DNA of 64,000 nt from Dehalococcoidia bacterium (GTDB taxonomy: Bacteria > Chloroflexota > Dehalococcoidia > SM23-28-2 > HRBIN24), in assembly GCA_032249735.1 (NCBI GenBank), contig JAVVHA010000010.1, positions 19,545 through 83,544 of the forward strand, in the 5' to 3' direction. The translations under genes were made by a program, and so were the position numbers. The notes beneath the pieces are model-generated. The model was not told the DNA's origin. It worked only from the letters and a program-made list of their open reading frames with translations, and searched no databases. Position 1 is the first letter of the stretch; the number at the start of each line of letters is the position of its first letter. Of this stretch, positions 56,011 to 64,000 are shown piece after piece.

Positions 56011-56565
56011 GTGATCCTGGACGAGCTGCTACGGGTGGCCCACACGGGGGCGGTGGCCCTCTACATCGGCGGGGCCATCATCGTCACCCTGGGGTTGCGG
56101 CGGGCCCAGCGGTTCATTCCTCCAGCCCAGGCGGCCGTGGTGGGCAACGTGGTGGGCACCCTGTTCACCTACATATCCTGGCTGGCCCTGGCCACCTGGG
56201 TGGGTAGTGGATATTGGCTCCTGGCCCGCCGCGGTTGGGCCAGCCCCACCTCCCCACACACCCTGTTCGTGGACTCGGACCTCCTGAAGGAGGGCTACGG
56301 CTGGATGATGATCCTTATGATCTCCTCCTGGTTGGGCATGCTTATCAACGCTGTCCTCATCACCTTCGTGTTCCGGCCACGGTTAGTGCGACGCCTGGAG
56401 CCATCGCACGCCTCGCCGCAGGTGGTGGAGAGGCTGCAAAGACAGATGATGCTATCCGCCAGGATGGTGGAGGCGTTGGCGCTGGTCAACCTCCTTCTGT
56501 GCCTGGCTGCTACCTTGGCTGGTCACCGCTTCTTCGAGCATGTCTACATCTACACCGCGTCCTAA
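56011..56565 (+). CDS. Four-helix membrane protein, unknown
   Basis: A 184-aa integral membrane protein with four hydrophobic helices (about 12-32, 50-72, 95-120, 148-168). The first helix carries a histidine (RVAHTGAVALYIGGAIIV) as in CopD-like and DUF2269-like membrane proteins, but no metal or heme site is clear. GTG 56011 after AGAGAAGG. It overlaps the next gene by 26 bases, tying it to the adenylate-forming cluster. Confidence 0.6.
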   Translation: MILDELLRVAHTGAVALYIGGAIIVTLGLRRAQRFIPPAQAAVVGNVVGTLFTYISWLALATWVGSGYWLLARRGWASPTSPHTLFVDSDLLKEGYGWMMILMISSWLGMLINAVLITFVFRPRLVRRLEPSHASPQVVERLQRQMMLSARMVEALALVNLLLCLAATLAGHRFFEHVYIYTAS

Positions 56566-57442
56566 GGCTCCTATCCTGCCGCGGCGGCTGGCGGAGGCGG
56601 CGGCGCGTGCCCCTCTCTATCGTCCACCTCCTAAGGGAAGGGAGGCCCGGCGCCTGGGCGCCTGGCCTTTGGTGGAGATTTCGGCCCTTTTGGCCGCCGC
56701 CGACCCTTTCGGGGGCCGGTGGCGGGGTGACGTGGCGCCCCAGCTGGTGGCCCAGGTGGGGGAGGGATTGCCCATCTATTGGGGCCTGAGAGATGGCGAC
56801 CTGCAGGCCATGGCCGACGTCCTCGCTTACTGCTGGCGCCAGCTGGGCGTCAGGAGGGGGGACGTGGTAGCCATCTACGACTATGGCACTAGCGCCCTCG
56901 TCATGTTCGCTTCTAGGGCTTATACCCCTCACCTGCGGGCTGGCGCGGCTGAGCGGCTGGGCTGCACCCCCATCTGCGGCGATGGCCTCCCCGAGATGGC
57001 CCCGCGCACCGTGCACCTTCTCACCTACGTCCGCCCTCGTTACCTCTTCTTGGGCGAGGAGGGGGCCGAGGCCCTGGCCCAACATCTGCAGCAGCGGGGC
57101 ACGGGCCTGGCGGGGGTGGTGGAGCGGGCCGTCCTGGCCTTCGACGAGCGCCCCCTGCCGCCGGAGGAGTTGGTTCGCTGGGAGGAAAGGCTGGGGGTGG
57201 CCGTGAGCCAGCTCCTACGGGCCGACCTGTGCCTCTTCCTGGCCCCACCCTGCCCCGAGGGTCTGGGGTTCCATGTGCCACCGGTGTACCTGGTGGAGAA
57301 GGGCCCCGCGGGCCACCTGACGGTCACCAACCTGGGCATCCTCACCTGCCCAGTCATCAGGCACATGACCGATATCGTGGTCTCAGGCATAGAGGAGGGG
57401 AGCTGCCCGTGTGGACACGCCGGGACCAACATCCGCCTCTGA
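56540..57442 (+). CDS. Short PaaK-like adenylate-forming protein
   Basis: A 300-aa member of the phenylacetate-CoA ligase-like (PaaK) branch of the ANL superfamily, judged from the C-terminal GFHVPPVYLVEKGP, HLTVTNLG, PVIRHMTDIVV and SCPCGHAGTNIRL, which parallel the GELVVT...PLIRYRTGD...CPCGR elements. A phosphate-binding Ser/Gly loop is not seen and 100-150 residues are missing relative to full PaaK, so catalysis is doubtful. ATG 56540 overlaps the membrane protein gene. Confidence 0.65.
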   Translation: MSTSTPRPKAPILPRRLAEAAARAPLYRPPPKGREARRLGAWPLVEISALLAAADPFGGRWRGDVAPQLVAQVGEGLPIYWGLRDGDLQAMADVLAYCWRQLGVRRGDVVAIYDYGTSALVMFASRAYTPHLRAGAAERLGCTPICGDGLPEMAPRTVHLLTYVRPRYLFLGEEGAEALAQHLQQRGTGLAGVVERAVLAFDERPLPPEELVRWEERLGVAVSQLLRADLCLFLAPPCPEGLGFHVPPVYLVEKGPAGHLTVTNLGILTCPVIRHMTDIVVSGIEEGSCPCGHAGTNIRL

Positions 57443-58746
57443 CCATCCCTCCTAGCGAGCAGGAGCACTTCGACGCCTCGGAGGTGTCTCCACCGCAGGA
57501 GCGAAGGCGCCAGACGTGGGAGCGGCTGCTAATGGTGCTAGATTACGCCTATGGTCGCCTGCCCTTTTACAAGCAGCTTTGGCGCCGGCATGGCGTCCAC
57601 CCCGGCCATGTGCGCACGCCTGAGGACTTCGCCCTCAGGGTTCCCGTGGTCACCAAGCGGGACCTCATAGCTGCCATCAGGGCCCAGGGCGCGGCAGCTG
57701 TGGGGATAGAGGCCCTGGGGCGTCGCCGCCCAGCTAACATAGTCATGACCTCCGGCAGCGAGGGGTTCAACACCTTCGCCCTCTTAGGCCGAGCCGCCCT
57801 AGAGGGTGACGACCTCCTGACTGCTCTGCGCGAGCTGTGGGCCATGAAGGTGCGCCCGGGCATGCGTGTCCTCACCTTGGGGACGGGGTGGCATGTCCTA
57901 TCCCTGAGGGATACCCTGGCCCTATCCCGCCTGGGGGCGGCGGTGGTGAGCCCGTGGGGAAGCTATACTCCGCGTTTCTACCCCGCCTTCCTGGACGCCG
58001 TTCTGACCTTCCGCCCCCAGCACATGTTGGTGACGGCACCCGTCCTGCAGGGGATGCTGGCCGAGTGCCATCGACGGGGCCTTGCTCCCCAGGAGGCCTT
58101 CCATGGCCTGCGGTATGTGGGTTGCGCTGGGGAGGCCATCACCCCTCCCCTGCGCCGCTGGCTCTGCGAGGAGATGGGGCTTGTGGACTTCTACGAGCGA
58201 GGGGGCTCCAGCGATGGCATGTTTGGAGGTCCTGAGTGCTCCGCCCACGCCGGTCACCACATCTCGGACGACGTCCACTACGTGGAGGTGGTGGATGTAA
58301 GGAGCGGCGCCCCTCTCCCCCCTGGCCGCCGTGGCCTCGTGGTGGTCACCAACCTCACCCTAGGACGCAGCCTATACGTGCGCTTCCAGACGGGTGACGT
58401 CGGTGAGCTGAAGGAAGGCCCCTGCCCTTGCGGGCGTACCATGCCTGTCCTGGAACTTTATGGACGCCTTAGCGATTGCCTCGTCCTGGACAGCACCATC
58501 ATCACCCCCTACGATGTGCGCTGCCTCACCGATGCCTGGGCCTCTCTCCGCTGGGCGGCGGTCTCCCTGTCCTGGGACGGTGAGGCCGTATCTGTGCGCC
58601 TAGAGGGGGCAGATGCCAAGGCGGAGGAGCTGGCAGAAGCCCAAGACGCTCTGGAGGCTGCCCTGGGCCTAAAGGTGAGGCTCTCGGCCGTCCCCGCCGG
58701 GGTCCAGGGCTGGAAGGGCCAGAGGATGCGGGCTGTGGGGGGGTAG
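57409..58746 (+). CDS. PaaK-like adenylate-forming enzyme (phenylacetate-CoA ligase family)
   Basis: A 445-aa protein with the PaaK layout: N-terminal YGRLPFYKQLWRRHGVHP, VPVVTKRDLI, the phosphate loop TSGSEGFNT, GCAGEAITPPLRRWL, the YERGGSSDGMFG motif, VRFQTGDVGELKEGPCPCGR and a C-terminal lid. The acid substrate is unknown. GTG 57409 follows GAGGAGGGG and starts within the previous gene (34-base overlap), implying stoichiometric expression with the short homologue. Confidence 0.82.
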   Translation: MWTRRDQHPPLTIPPSEQEHFDASEVSPPQERRRQTWERLLMVLDYAYGRLPFYKQLWRRHGVHPGHVRTPEDFALRVPVVTKRDLIAAIRAQGAAAVGIEALGRRRPANIVMTSGSEGFNTFALLGRAALEGDDLLTALRELWAMKVRPGMRVLTLGTGWHVLSLRDTLALSRLGAAVVSPWGSYTPRFYPAFLDAVLTFRPQHMLVTAPVLQGMLAECHRRGLAPQEAFHGLRYVGCAGEAITPPLRRWLCEEMGLVDFYERGGSSDGMFGGPECSAHAGHHISDDVHYVEVVDVRSGAPLPPGRRGLVVVTNLTLGRSLYVRFQTGDVGELKEGPCPCGRTMPVLELYGRLSDCLVLDSTIITPYDVRCLTDAWASLRWAAVSLSWDGEAVSVRLEGADAKAEELAEAQDALEAALGLKVRLSAVPAGVQGWKGQRMRAVGG

Positions 58747-58748
58747 GT

Positions 58749-59927
58749 ATGGGCAAGGCTGCTGGCCTCTTGCCTTCCTGGTACTGGCCCGAAGGGGTGC
58801 AGAGGTACGTCTCGGCGCCGCCCATCGCCCTGGACGAGCTGTGCGTGGGCCGGTGGGCCAGGCGCTATGGGGGGAATGTCGCCTTACAGGGGCAGCAAGG
58901 CCAGCTCACCTTCCGCGAGCTGAACGAACGGGTGGGACGCATCGCGGGGGCCATACTCGCCCGCTGGGGGGATGCGCCGCGGCTTGCCCTCTACGCCGGG
59001 GAGCCCCTCCTTTGGGCCACGGCCTTCTTCGCTGGCGCCCGCCTGGGCTGCCAGCTTCTCCTACTGGACACGGACCTCCCTCTGGACGCCCAGGGATGGG
59101 CCCTGGAGTCCTTCCGCCCCACTGCCGTCCTGGACGATGTGGCTGTCCACAACCTCCAGGAGGCCCAGGGCCCGACGCCCGCTGGGCGGCGGCCGGATGC
59201 CTCTGCTCCTGTCATCGCCCTGCCCGAGGGGAAGGCCCTCGTCTATCATTCCCATGTCTCCCTGGCCAGTGGGGCCATGGCCCTGGCCGCTTTTCTGCAG
59301 CTGGACCCTCAGGAGAAGGTGGTGGCCGTGTCCCCCTGGGGGCGGTGGGAAGGCCTTCTGACCCTCCTGGCCCATCTCCAGGGCGGGGGTACTGCCCTGG
59401 CCTCCCCTTCTTCATGGGAGGCGCTGTCCGAAGCGGTGGCCCACCACCGGCCCAAGGCCCTCTGGGTCCCTGCGTCCCTAGGATGGCATGTCTTGGAGGA
59501 GAAATCCCTTAGGGAGGCGGTGCGGCGGGCCCGTCCGTGGCTGCTAATGGGGGTGGAGGGCCCCGTGGCCAAGGCCCAGAGGCGGCGCTGGCGGCGTCTG
59601 TTGGGAACGCATGTCCTCACCGCTTATGGCTTCGCCGCCACTGGTGTCATCGCCGCTTCCCACCCCTCCTGGTACCTGGATGAGGCGGTGGGCATCCCCA
59701 TGACGGGGGTGGACCTCATCCCCATCGACCCCGCCTCCAGGGCGCCTGTGGAGGCGCCATGGGAAGTCCTGACCTACGCCGGCATAGGGGTGCGGACGCG
59801 GGCCTTGGCCCCACGCATCGAGGGCGAAGGGCCATATTACGGCCTCATCGCCCCCGACCTGTTCTATACTGGACGCCAGGGGTGGATGGACCCTAACGGC
59901 ATGCTCTATCTCCTGGACGGGAGGTGA
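58749..59927 (+). CDS. Adenylate-forming domain protein ending at the hinge
   Basis: A 392-aa AMP-binding (acyl-CoA synthetase/NRPS-adenylation-like) protein: LTFRELNERVGRIAGAIL, TAFFAGARLGCQLLLLD, LTAYGFAATGVIAA, LFYTGRQGWMDPNGMLYLLDGR. The Ser/Thr/Gly-rich P-loop is degenerate (ALVYHSHVSLASG) and the protein stops exactly at the GR hinge, so the C-terminal lid with the catalytic lysine is absent. It begins two bases after the previous stop. Its end merges with the start of the thioredoxin-like gene. Confidence 0.72.
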   Translation: MGKAAGLLPSWYWPEGVQRYVSAPPIALDELCVGRWARRYGGNVALQGQQGQLTFRELNERVGRIAGAILARWGDAPRLALYAGEPLLWATAFFAGARLGCQLLLLDTDLPLDAQGWALESFRPTAVLDDVAVHNLQEAQGPTPAGRRPDASAPVIALPEGKALVYHSHVSLASGAMALAAFLQLDPQEKVVAVSPWGRWEGLLTLLAHLQGGGTALASPSSWEALSEAVAHHRPKALWVPASLGWHVLEEKSLREAVRRARPWLLMGVEGPVAKAQRRRWRRLLGTHVLTAYGFAATGVIAASHPSWYLDEAVGIPMTGVDLIPIDPASRAPVEAPWEVLTYAGIGVRTRALAPRIEGEGPYYGLIAPDLFYTGRQGWMDPNGMLYLLDGR

Positions 59928-59988
59928 GGACACGGCCTACACCCCTTGCAGCCCTGAGGATTTCGCCAGGGATGTCCTGGGGTCGCCA

Positions 59989-60453
59989 GTGCCGGTGGTG
60001 CTGGCCTTCGGTATCCCCCAGTGCCCTGGCTGTCGGGTGCTGGACACCTCCCTGGACGTCCTGGAGGCGCATTTCCAGGGGAAGCTTCGGGTCGTCCGCC
60101 TCCTGGCCACCCATCCCCAGACCATGGAGATCCGCCGACGCCACCTCTGGCCTAAGGGCGTGTCCTTCAGTGTGAACCTTGTGCCAGTGGTCATGGTGGT
60201 GGTAGGAGGAGAGGTAGTGGCCACCTTATACGGCCCGCGGCCAGCGGCGGAGCTGGCCCGCGTCCTTGGGCCCTATCTGCCTGCGGGGTGGTCCCCTCTG
60301 TCCACGACGGCGGTGGAGGTGTCGCTCCTGGAGGACGGCTCCCCTTTGGGGCCGCCCTTGGTCCTGGAGCTGACGTGGCAAGAGCAAGAGGCCCTGAAGA
60401 GGGAGCAGCCCTACATAGCCCTTGTGAGCCGCTGGAGGAGACGAGCCTTCTAG
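59989..60453 (+). CDS. Thioredoxin-like protein with CPGC
   Basis: A thioredoxin-fold protein with a CPGC redox motif after the first strand (VVLAFGIPQCPGCRVLD) and a cis-Pro-type segment (VPVVMVVVGGEVV), plus a short C-terminal extension of about 45 residues. The listed GTG 59989 is the first canonical start, but the same frame is open and thioredoxin-like further upstream (SPEDFARDVLGSPVPVV), and a perfect GGAGGTGA at 59920-59927 precedes it without ATG/GTG/TTG. The true start may be ACG 59932, or the gene may be a frameshifted fusion with the previous one. Confidence 0.7.
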   Translation: MPVVLAFGIPQCPGCRVLDTSLDVLEAHFQGKLRVVRLLATHPQTMEIRRRHLWPKGVSFSVNLVPVVMVVVGGEVVATLYGPRPAAELARVLGPYLPAGWSPLSTTAVEVSLLEDGSPLGPPLVLELTWQEQEALKREQPYIALVSRWRRRAF

Positions 60454-60466
60454 AGGCCACCAGGAG

Positions 60467-61945
60467 ATGTGGTCGGCGGGGGCAGGCCCGGCTAGGGCCC
60501 ATTGGCAGCCCTTGCATGGCCGCGTCACCCAAGGAATACCACAGGGCAGGACGTCGCCTACCTCTGGGGCGTATGCCATGACTTAAGGAAGTTCGATGAC
60601 GAGTTGCAGGCATACCTGCGGGCTCAAGCCGAGGGAAAGCACCACGCACCGGCACCTCCTGTACATCTGGGCGCACTGGTGGCCTGCAACCTCTTGCGCT
60701 CTGCGAAGATCAGGGTGAAGAGAGGTAGTGCTCACCATCGCTGAGCATCATTGGGACCTGGACTCGGCAGCCGTCCTGCGCCAAGGCCTGGTGCACCTGG
60801 CCAGGCAGGAGCCGGACAGGGTTAGGCGCCTGCCGCAGACCCTTCATGAGCATGGTTTGGTACCTAAAGGACAGACGCTGCCTTGCCCTAGATGTGCCTG
60901 CGCGACGAGAGCTGTCCATTCGCATGGTGTTCTCGGCGGTGGTAGATGCCCAACGGTCCTAACTGAGGGGAAGGGAAGACTCGTAGCGTGCTAGGGTTCG
61001 CCCTAAGCCATGCCGTCCGACACGGTCTGTAGCGGGTGGTGGCCATAGCCTTGCGCGCAGCGTCATCGTCCTGGACGAGATGTAGACGCTACCACCTGAG
61101 GTGCTGAAGCCTACAGTGGACGTCCTAAGGGCCCTGGTGGAGGACTACGGCACCTCAGTTGTCCTTTCCACGGCCCCCAACCTGCCCTGGAGAGCGCCCG
61201 CTATGGGCGGGAGTGGGCGGGACTGGAAAACCGCGAGATAGTGCCCGATCATCCACGCCAGTTCCAAGCCCTACGTAGGGTCAAGTACATGCACCTGGAC
61301 TCGCCCGTGGGTTGGGAGGAGCTGGCTCGCGTTGTGGCAGCACAACGCCAGGCCATGGTGGTGCTCAATACCAGGCTGGATGCCCTGAGGCTCCTGTCGG
61401 AGCTGGAAGCCATGGGGCATTAAGGCTCCCTATTCTACCACCTGTCTACCCTCCTGTGTGGCGCCCATCGGAGGGGGCTGCTGGCGGAGGGCGACGCCGT
61501 CTCGGCGATAGGGAGCAGGTGTGGTGGTCGCCACCCAAGTCGTCGAGGCGGGAGTAGACCTTGGCTTCCTGGTAGCCTACTGGGCCATCGGGCCTTTGGA
61601 CCGAATCGTGCAGACGGCGGCGCGGTGTAGCCACCAAGGATGCCTCCAGAACAGGAAGGTGGTCATCTTCGAGCCGGCAGAGGGCAGCTCGCCACAGGGC
61701 CTCTACAATACTGGCCTGGAGGTGGCCGCTCCTGCTCTTTACCCGAGGCCCTTCACGACCCGGCAATCTACCGCGAATACTTTCAGCCTCTGTCCAGCGA
61801 CGTCGAGGTAAACAAGCGACAGGAGCAGCGGTACCGCCAGGATCTGAACTACCCTGAGGTGACGAGGTGGAATCGCCTAATCGTGGAGGACACGGTGCCG
61901 GTGGTGGTGCCTTATAAGGATGCTGAGGTGAGACTTGCGCAGTGA
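60467..61945 (+). pseudogene. cas3: Degenerate cas3 (CRISPR-associated HD nuclease-helicase)
   Basis: Fragments in several frames follow the Cas3 order. HD domain: CHDLRKFDDELQAYL (60574 on) and LSIRMVFSAVVDAQ (60912-60953). Helicase: SHAVRHGL then stop, VIVLDEM-stop-TLPPEVLKPTVDVL, where the Gln codon of DEMQTLP has become TAG (61083-61085), STAP; then MVVLNTRLDALRLLSEL, a TAA at 61421-61423, FYHLSTLLCGAHRR, TQVVEAGVDLGFLVAYWAIG split, and the tail NYPEVTRWNRLIVEDTVPVV ending at TGA 61943-61945. At about 1.5 kb it is shorter than intact cas3 (over 2 kb), so parts are deleted. No other cas gene or array is visible. Confidence 0.85.
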
Positions 61946-62594
61946 CTCAAGGAGCCCAGTCGGGTCAAGTCGCGAATTTTGTGTAGAGGGCCTTAAGAGG
62001 TGTCATGTCCATATACTTCCTGAGGGCCCAGTCCTCGCTGGCTCGCAGGATGAAGGGCGTCGCCACACCCAGGGCGCTTCTCCTGTCCTCGAATATGTCC
62101 AGTAAACGGATGCGCCAACCTGTCTCCCGATGCGGGCACTCCAGCATACTAACGACCTAAATGATAAGCGGTGATGACCCCACCATCACCCCCTTTCGAC
62201 CTTGCCGATCCAGCAGTATAGCGGCTCCTTCTCTGGAAGCTCAAAGCTGCCTCTCAACCCAGACCATAACACAGGCGGTCGGTTTGCGGAGCCGAAAGTA
62301 GGAGAAGGGGGGCCCTCCTCAGCATCGGTCTAGGACACTTCCCTGGGGATTGGATACGGGTGCCCGCCTATGAAAAGTCTCCTCATCGGGCTGTGCCTGC
62401 CTTTCCAGGTCGCACGGACTTCTTGAGGCCACCGACGCCCCCCACCTCACCAGGGATATGCTCAACAGGCTATCCTCCTGGTGCCGCATGCATCACCACC
62501 AGGCGCAAGGAAAAAGGGGGGCCAGCCACCCCCCACTATTGCCCCGGCCCAGGGAGCAAGGCCGCGGCCATCTAAGGAACAGCCGATGCGCCTG
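61946..62594. other. Non-coding or decayed stretch
   Basis: About 650 bases without a supportable gene. A minus-strand frame at 61965-62147 encodes 60 aa (starting MLECPHRETGWRIRLLD) with no recognisable family and no clear ribosome binding site. The base composition is less GC-rich than neighbouring genes and no repeats or tRNA are seen. It looks like debris left by the same decay that destroyed cas3. Confidence 0.5.
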
Positions 62595-62603
62595 TGATAG
62601 AAT
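62595..62603 (+). promoter_or_regulatory. Extended -10 promoter of the PD-(D/E)XK-like gene
   Basis: TGATAGAAT (TG-N-TAGAAT). Transcription would start near 62610, after the ATG at 62602, and the leader then carries AGGGGTGAT before TTG 62626; this decides the start of the next gene. Confidence 0.5.
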
Positions 62604-62625
62604 GCCCCTGCAAGGGGTGATAGCG

Positions 62626-63717
62626 TTGTCGCTGACGAGTCACCTCCAGGACCCCGATTCCCCCGTGCTGGCCTTCTTCCAGCGGGAGCTGCCTGAGCGG
62701 CAACGGTTTGTTGAGCATTGGCGAGGGCGCGTGAGAGGGCTACGCACGTGGCTGCCCGAAGGCGCAGGCCGTGGCTATGCCTGGAGCCTGGTCGGTGAGG
62801 CGTTCGACCTGCGGTTGCGCGCAGCCCTCAGGTCGGTGGGAGCGGAGGGGGTCATAGGCTCTACCACTGGCGATGTGGTAGCCTACGTTACACCGCCGAC
62901 GCAGGAAGCCATCCACATCCTGGAGGACGAGATTTGCCCCCTATGGGAGGAGCTGAGGGGAGGTGGTCCCCTGCGGTGTCTAGACGACGAGCAAGAGAGG
63001 CAGGTGGCACGGCTCTGTCTGGCGCTCGCCTGGTATAAGGAATATGCGCGCGTCGGCCCTCTCAGGCCCGTCGAGCCCTTGCAACGAGCTGCCAGCCTGG
63101 AGGAGCTCATAGGGCTGACGCCTCAGGCGGCCGTGGCCATCGATGATGTAGCCCGGATGATGCGCATAGCGGAGGGCTCTATCGACAGGTGGCCGCCGCA
63201 GGAGGACGTCCGCCTGGGCCCGGTGTTTGATGGGAGCATCGACGTGGGAGGCGCCGACGCCGACTTCATCATCGGCAGATGCCTGTGGGACATCAAGACG
63301 ACGAAGGAGCCGGGGCGGATATCGCGCAAATATTTCTGGCCTTACCAGTTGCTGGGCTACGTATTCCTGGACTACACGGACCGATATGGCCTGGACCGGG
63401 TCGGCATCTACCTGGCCAGGCAGGGAGCCTGGATATCGTGGGGTATCGACGAACTGGTGAGGTTGCTCGGGGGCGACACCGCCAGGTCCCTGGCTGAGTG
63501 GCGAGCGCTGTTCCGGGAAGCGGTGGCGGAGGCCAGGGCACTGGAGAAAAGTGGGGAGAAGAGGGAGGATACGGCACCGTCTAGCGCCCGTGCCCCCATA
63601 TCACCTGCCCAATCCGCTGCCCGGATGCTGAGAACCCCAGGGTGGGGTGCTGCCCTGATGAAGCCGTTGCGCCTCCTGGTGGGGTGGGCAAGCCACCGGT
63701 GGGGCAGGGTCAGATAG
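62626..63717 (+). CDS. Conserved hypothetical protein with PD-(D/E)XK nuclease-like motif
   Basis: A 363-aa intact protein. Residues 205-230 carry GADADFIIGRCLWDIKTTKE, giving Asp213-x8-Asp222-Ile-Lys224 as in PD-(D/E)XK nuclease folds, followed by YFWPYQLLGYVFLDYTDRYG and VGIYLARQGA. I recall the IDVGGADADxI...DIKTT pattern from hypothetical proteins in actinobacteria and other phyla, function unknown. TTG 62626 is chosen from the promoter and AGGGGTGAT position. The last 45 residues are unconserved and basic. Confidence 0.75.
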   Translation: MSLTSHLQDPDSPVLAFFQRELPERQRFVEHWRGRVRGLRTWLPEGAGRGYAWSLVGEAFDLRLRAALRSVGAEGVIGSTTGDVVAYVTPPTQEAIHILEDEICPLWEELRGGGPLRCLDDEQERQVARLCLALAWYKEYARVGPLRPVEPLQRAASLEELIGLTPQAAVAIDDVARMMRIAEGSIDRWPPQEDVRLGPVFDGSIDVGGADADFIIGRCLWDIKTTKEPGRISRKYFWPYQLLGYVFLDYTDRYGLDRVGIYLARQGAWISWGIDELVRLLGGDTARSLAEWRALFREAVAEARALEKSGEKREDTAPSSARAPISPAQSAARMLRTPGWGAALMKPLRLLVGWASHRWGRVR

Positions 63718-64000
63718 GGAATTGGGTGCAAGAGTCTGCGTTCGTTAAGGGTTACGTCCCTGGCAGGGGACGGTGCATGCCGGCCCTGCAGGCGCTGCCT
63801 GTGCGTGGGCACCTCCAGGCCACATTCAGGTGGGGGTAGGAAGGCTACAGGCGGGACTTAATGCCCCGCATTACCCTGCCCCTGCTGGAGCAAGCGGAGG
63901 AGATACTGGCCATACTCAGACGTTGGGCGGCGCATCGCACGTCAACTTGGCCCTTGATGGGCGGGCTTCAGTAGTCACCGAACCAGGGCCCGCCTGGGCG
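63718..64000. other. No recognisable gene up to the window edge
   Basis: Short frames only; none shows a family motif or clear ribosome binding site. A plus-strand frame from about 63861 (ATGCCCCGC, RITLPLLEQAEEILAIL) looks protein-like for some 30 codons and then stops, possibly another remnant. Confidence 0.4.

Noticed and set aside
60502..61945. Several short plus-strand frames taken as separate genes
   Set aside because: Together they spell Cas3 motifs in order; they are pieces of one broken gene.
61965..62147. 60-aa minus-strand frame as a gene
   Set aside because: No clear start signal or family; kept only as part of the decayed stretch.
62458..62625. N-terminal extension of the PD-(D/E)XK-like protein
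   Set aside because: The extension is low-complexity and lies upstream of the extended -10 promoter, so it would not be transcribed.
63642..63839. 65-aa plus-strand frame overlapping the end of the nuclease-like gene
   Set aside because: No motif, no ribosome binding site, and mostly antiphase to a better-supported gene.
60454..64000. CRISPR array near the cas3 remnant
   Set aside because: I looked for regularly spaced direct repeats of 25-40 bases and found none.

Overview
This window reads as a stretch of a GC-rich bacterial chromosome (many GTG/TTG starts, strong Shine-Dalgarno sites, dense head-to-tail genes with GTGA/ATGA stop-start overlaps). The gene content (short EF-Ts, GuaB3-type protein, Ycf45-like ATPase beside tmk, PdxS/PdxT, F420-type oxidoreductase, MoxR-DUF58-transglutaminase operon) suggests a Chloroflexota-like organism, possibly of the Dehalococcoidia. 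That assignment is inference from gene content only. There are no rRNA genes or insertion sequences and I see no CRISPR array; one tRNA-Ala(CGC) is present.

Layout. (1) 1-8348: the conserved operon rpsB(end)-tsf-pyrH-frr-uppS-cdsA-dxr-rseP-ispG, followed by a small membrane protein and a TIM-barrel isomerase-like gene. It couples translation, UMP supply, ribosome recycling, isoprenoid and phospholipid synthesis and membrane proteolysis. (2) 8421-16492: proS, an SDR-relA pair on the minus strand, then hisS, prfA and prmC. (3) 16489-21559: a sulfate-assimilation operon with its own sigma70-like promoter and a small palindrome. It holds a sulfite reductase whose C-terminus is a CysO/MoaD/ThiS-like sulfur-carrier domain ending in Gly-Gly, an Fe-S type APS reductase, an unknown 153-aa protein, APS kinase and ATP sulfurylase. 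(4) 21575-28802: a membrane glycosyltransferase-like protein, guaB3 and tRNA-Ala with back-to-back promoters, dnaJ-prmA-rsmE, and a LytM lipoprotein. (5) 28848-34139: moxR-DUF58-transglutaminase-like-ogt; the transglutaminase domain lacks its catalytic Cys and His. (6) 34080-42381: dnaE, an SDR, an alpha/beta hydrolase, an F420-type oxidoreductase, and lysC-thrB. (7) 42431-47037: minus-strand pdxS-pdxT-GNAT-Ycf45-like ATPase-tmk, continuing into thrB-lysC. (8) 47151-53837: usp-trkA-trkA-pheA-DNA methyltransferase-fpg-GH31, then a convergent HNH gene.

(9) 54456-60453 is the least conventional region. A strongly expressed-looking 463-aa protein of unknown role precedes a cluster made of a four-helix membrane protein, two PaaK-like adenylate-forming proteins (one short), a third adenylate-forming protein that stops exactly at the domain hinge, and a thioredoxin-like protein joined to it across a perfect Shine-Dalgarno sequence without a canonical start codon. 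(10) 60467-64000 is decaying accessory DNA: a multiply broken cas3 gene, a stretch with no clear gene, and an intact PD-(D/E)XK-like protein with its own promoter.

The best candidates for something undescribed are the sulfite reductase-CysO fusion (region 3) and the atypical adenylate-forming/thioredoxin cluster (region 9).
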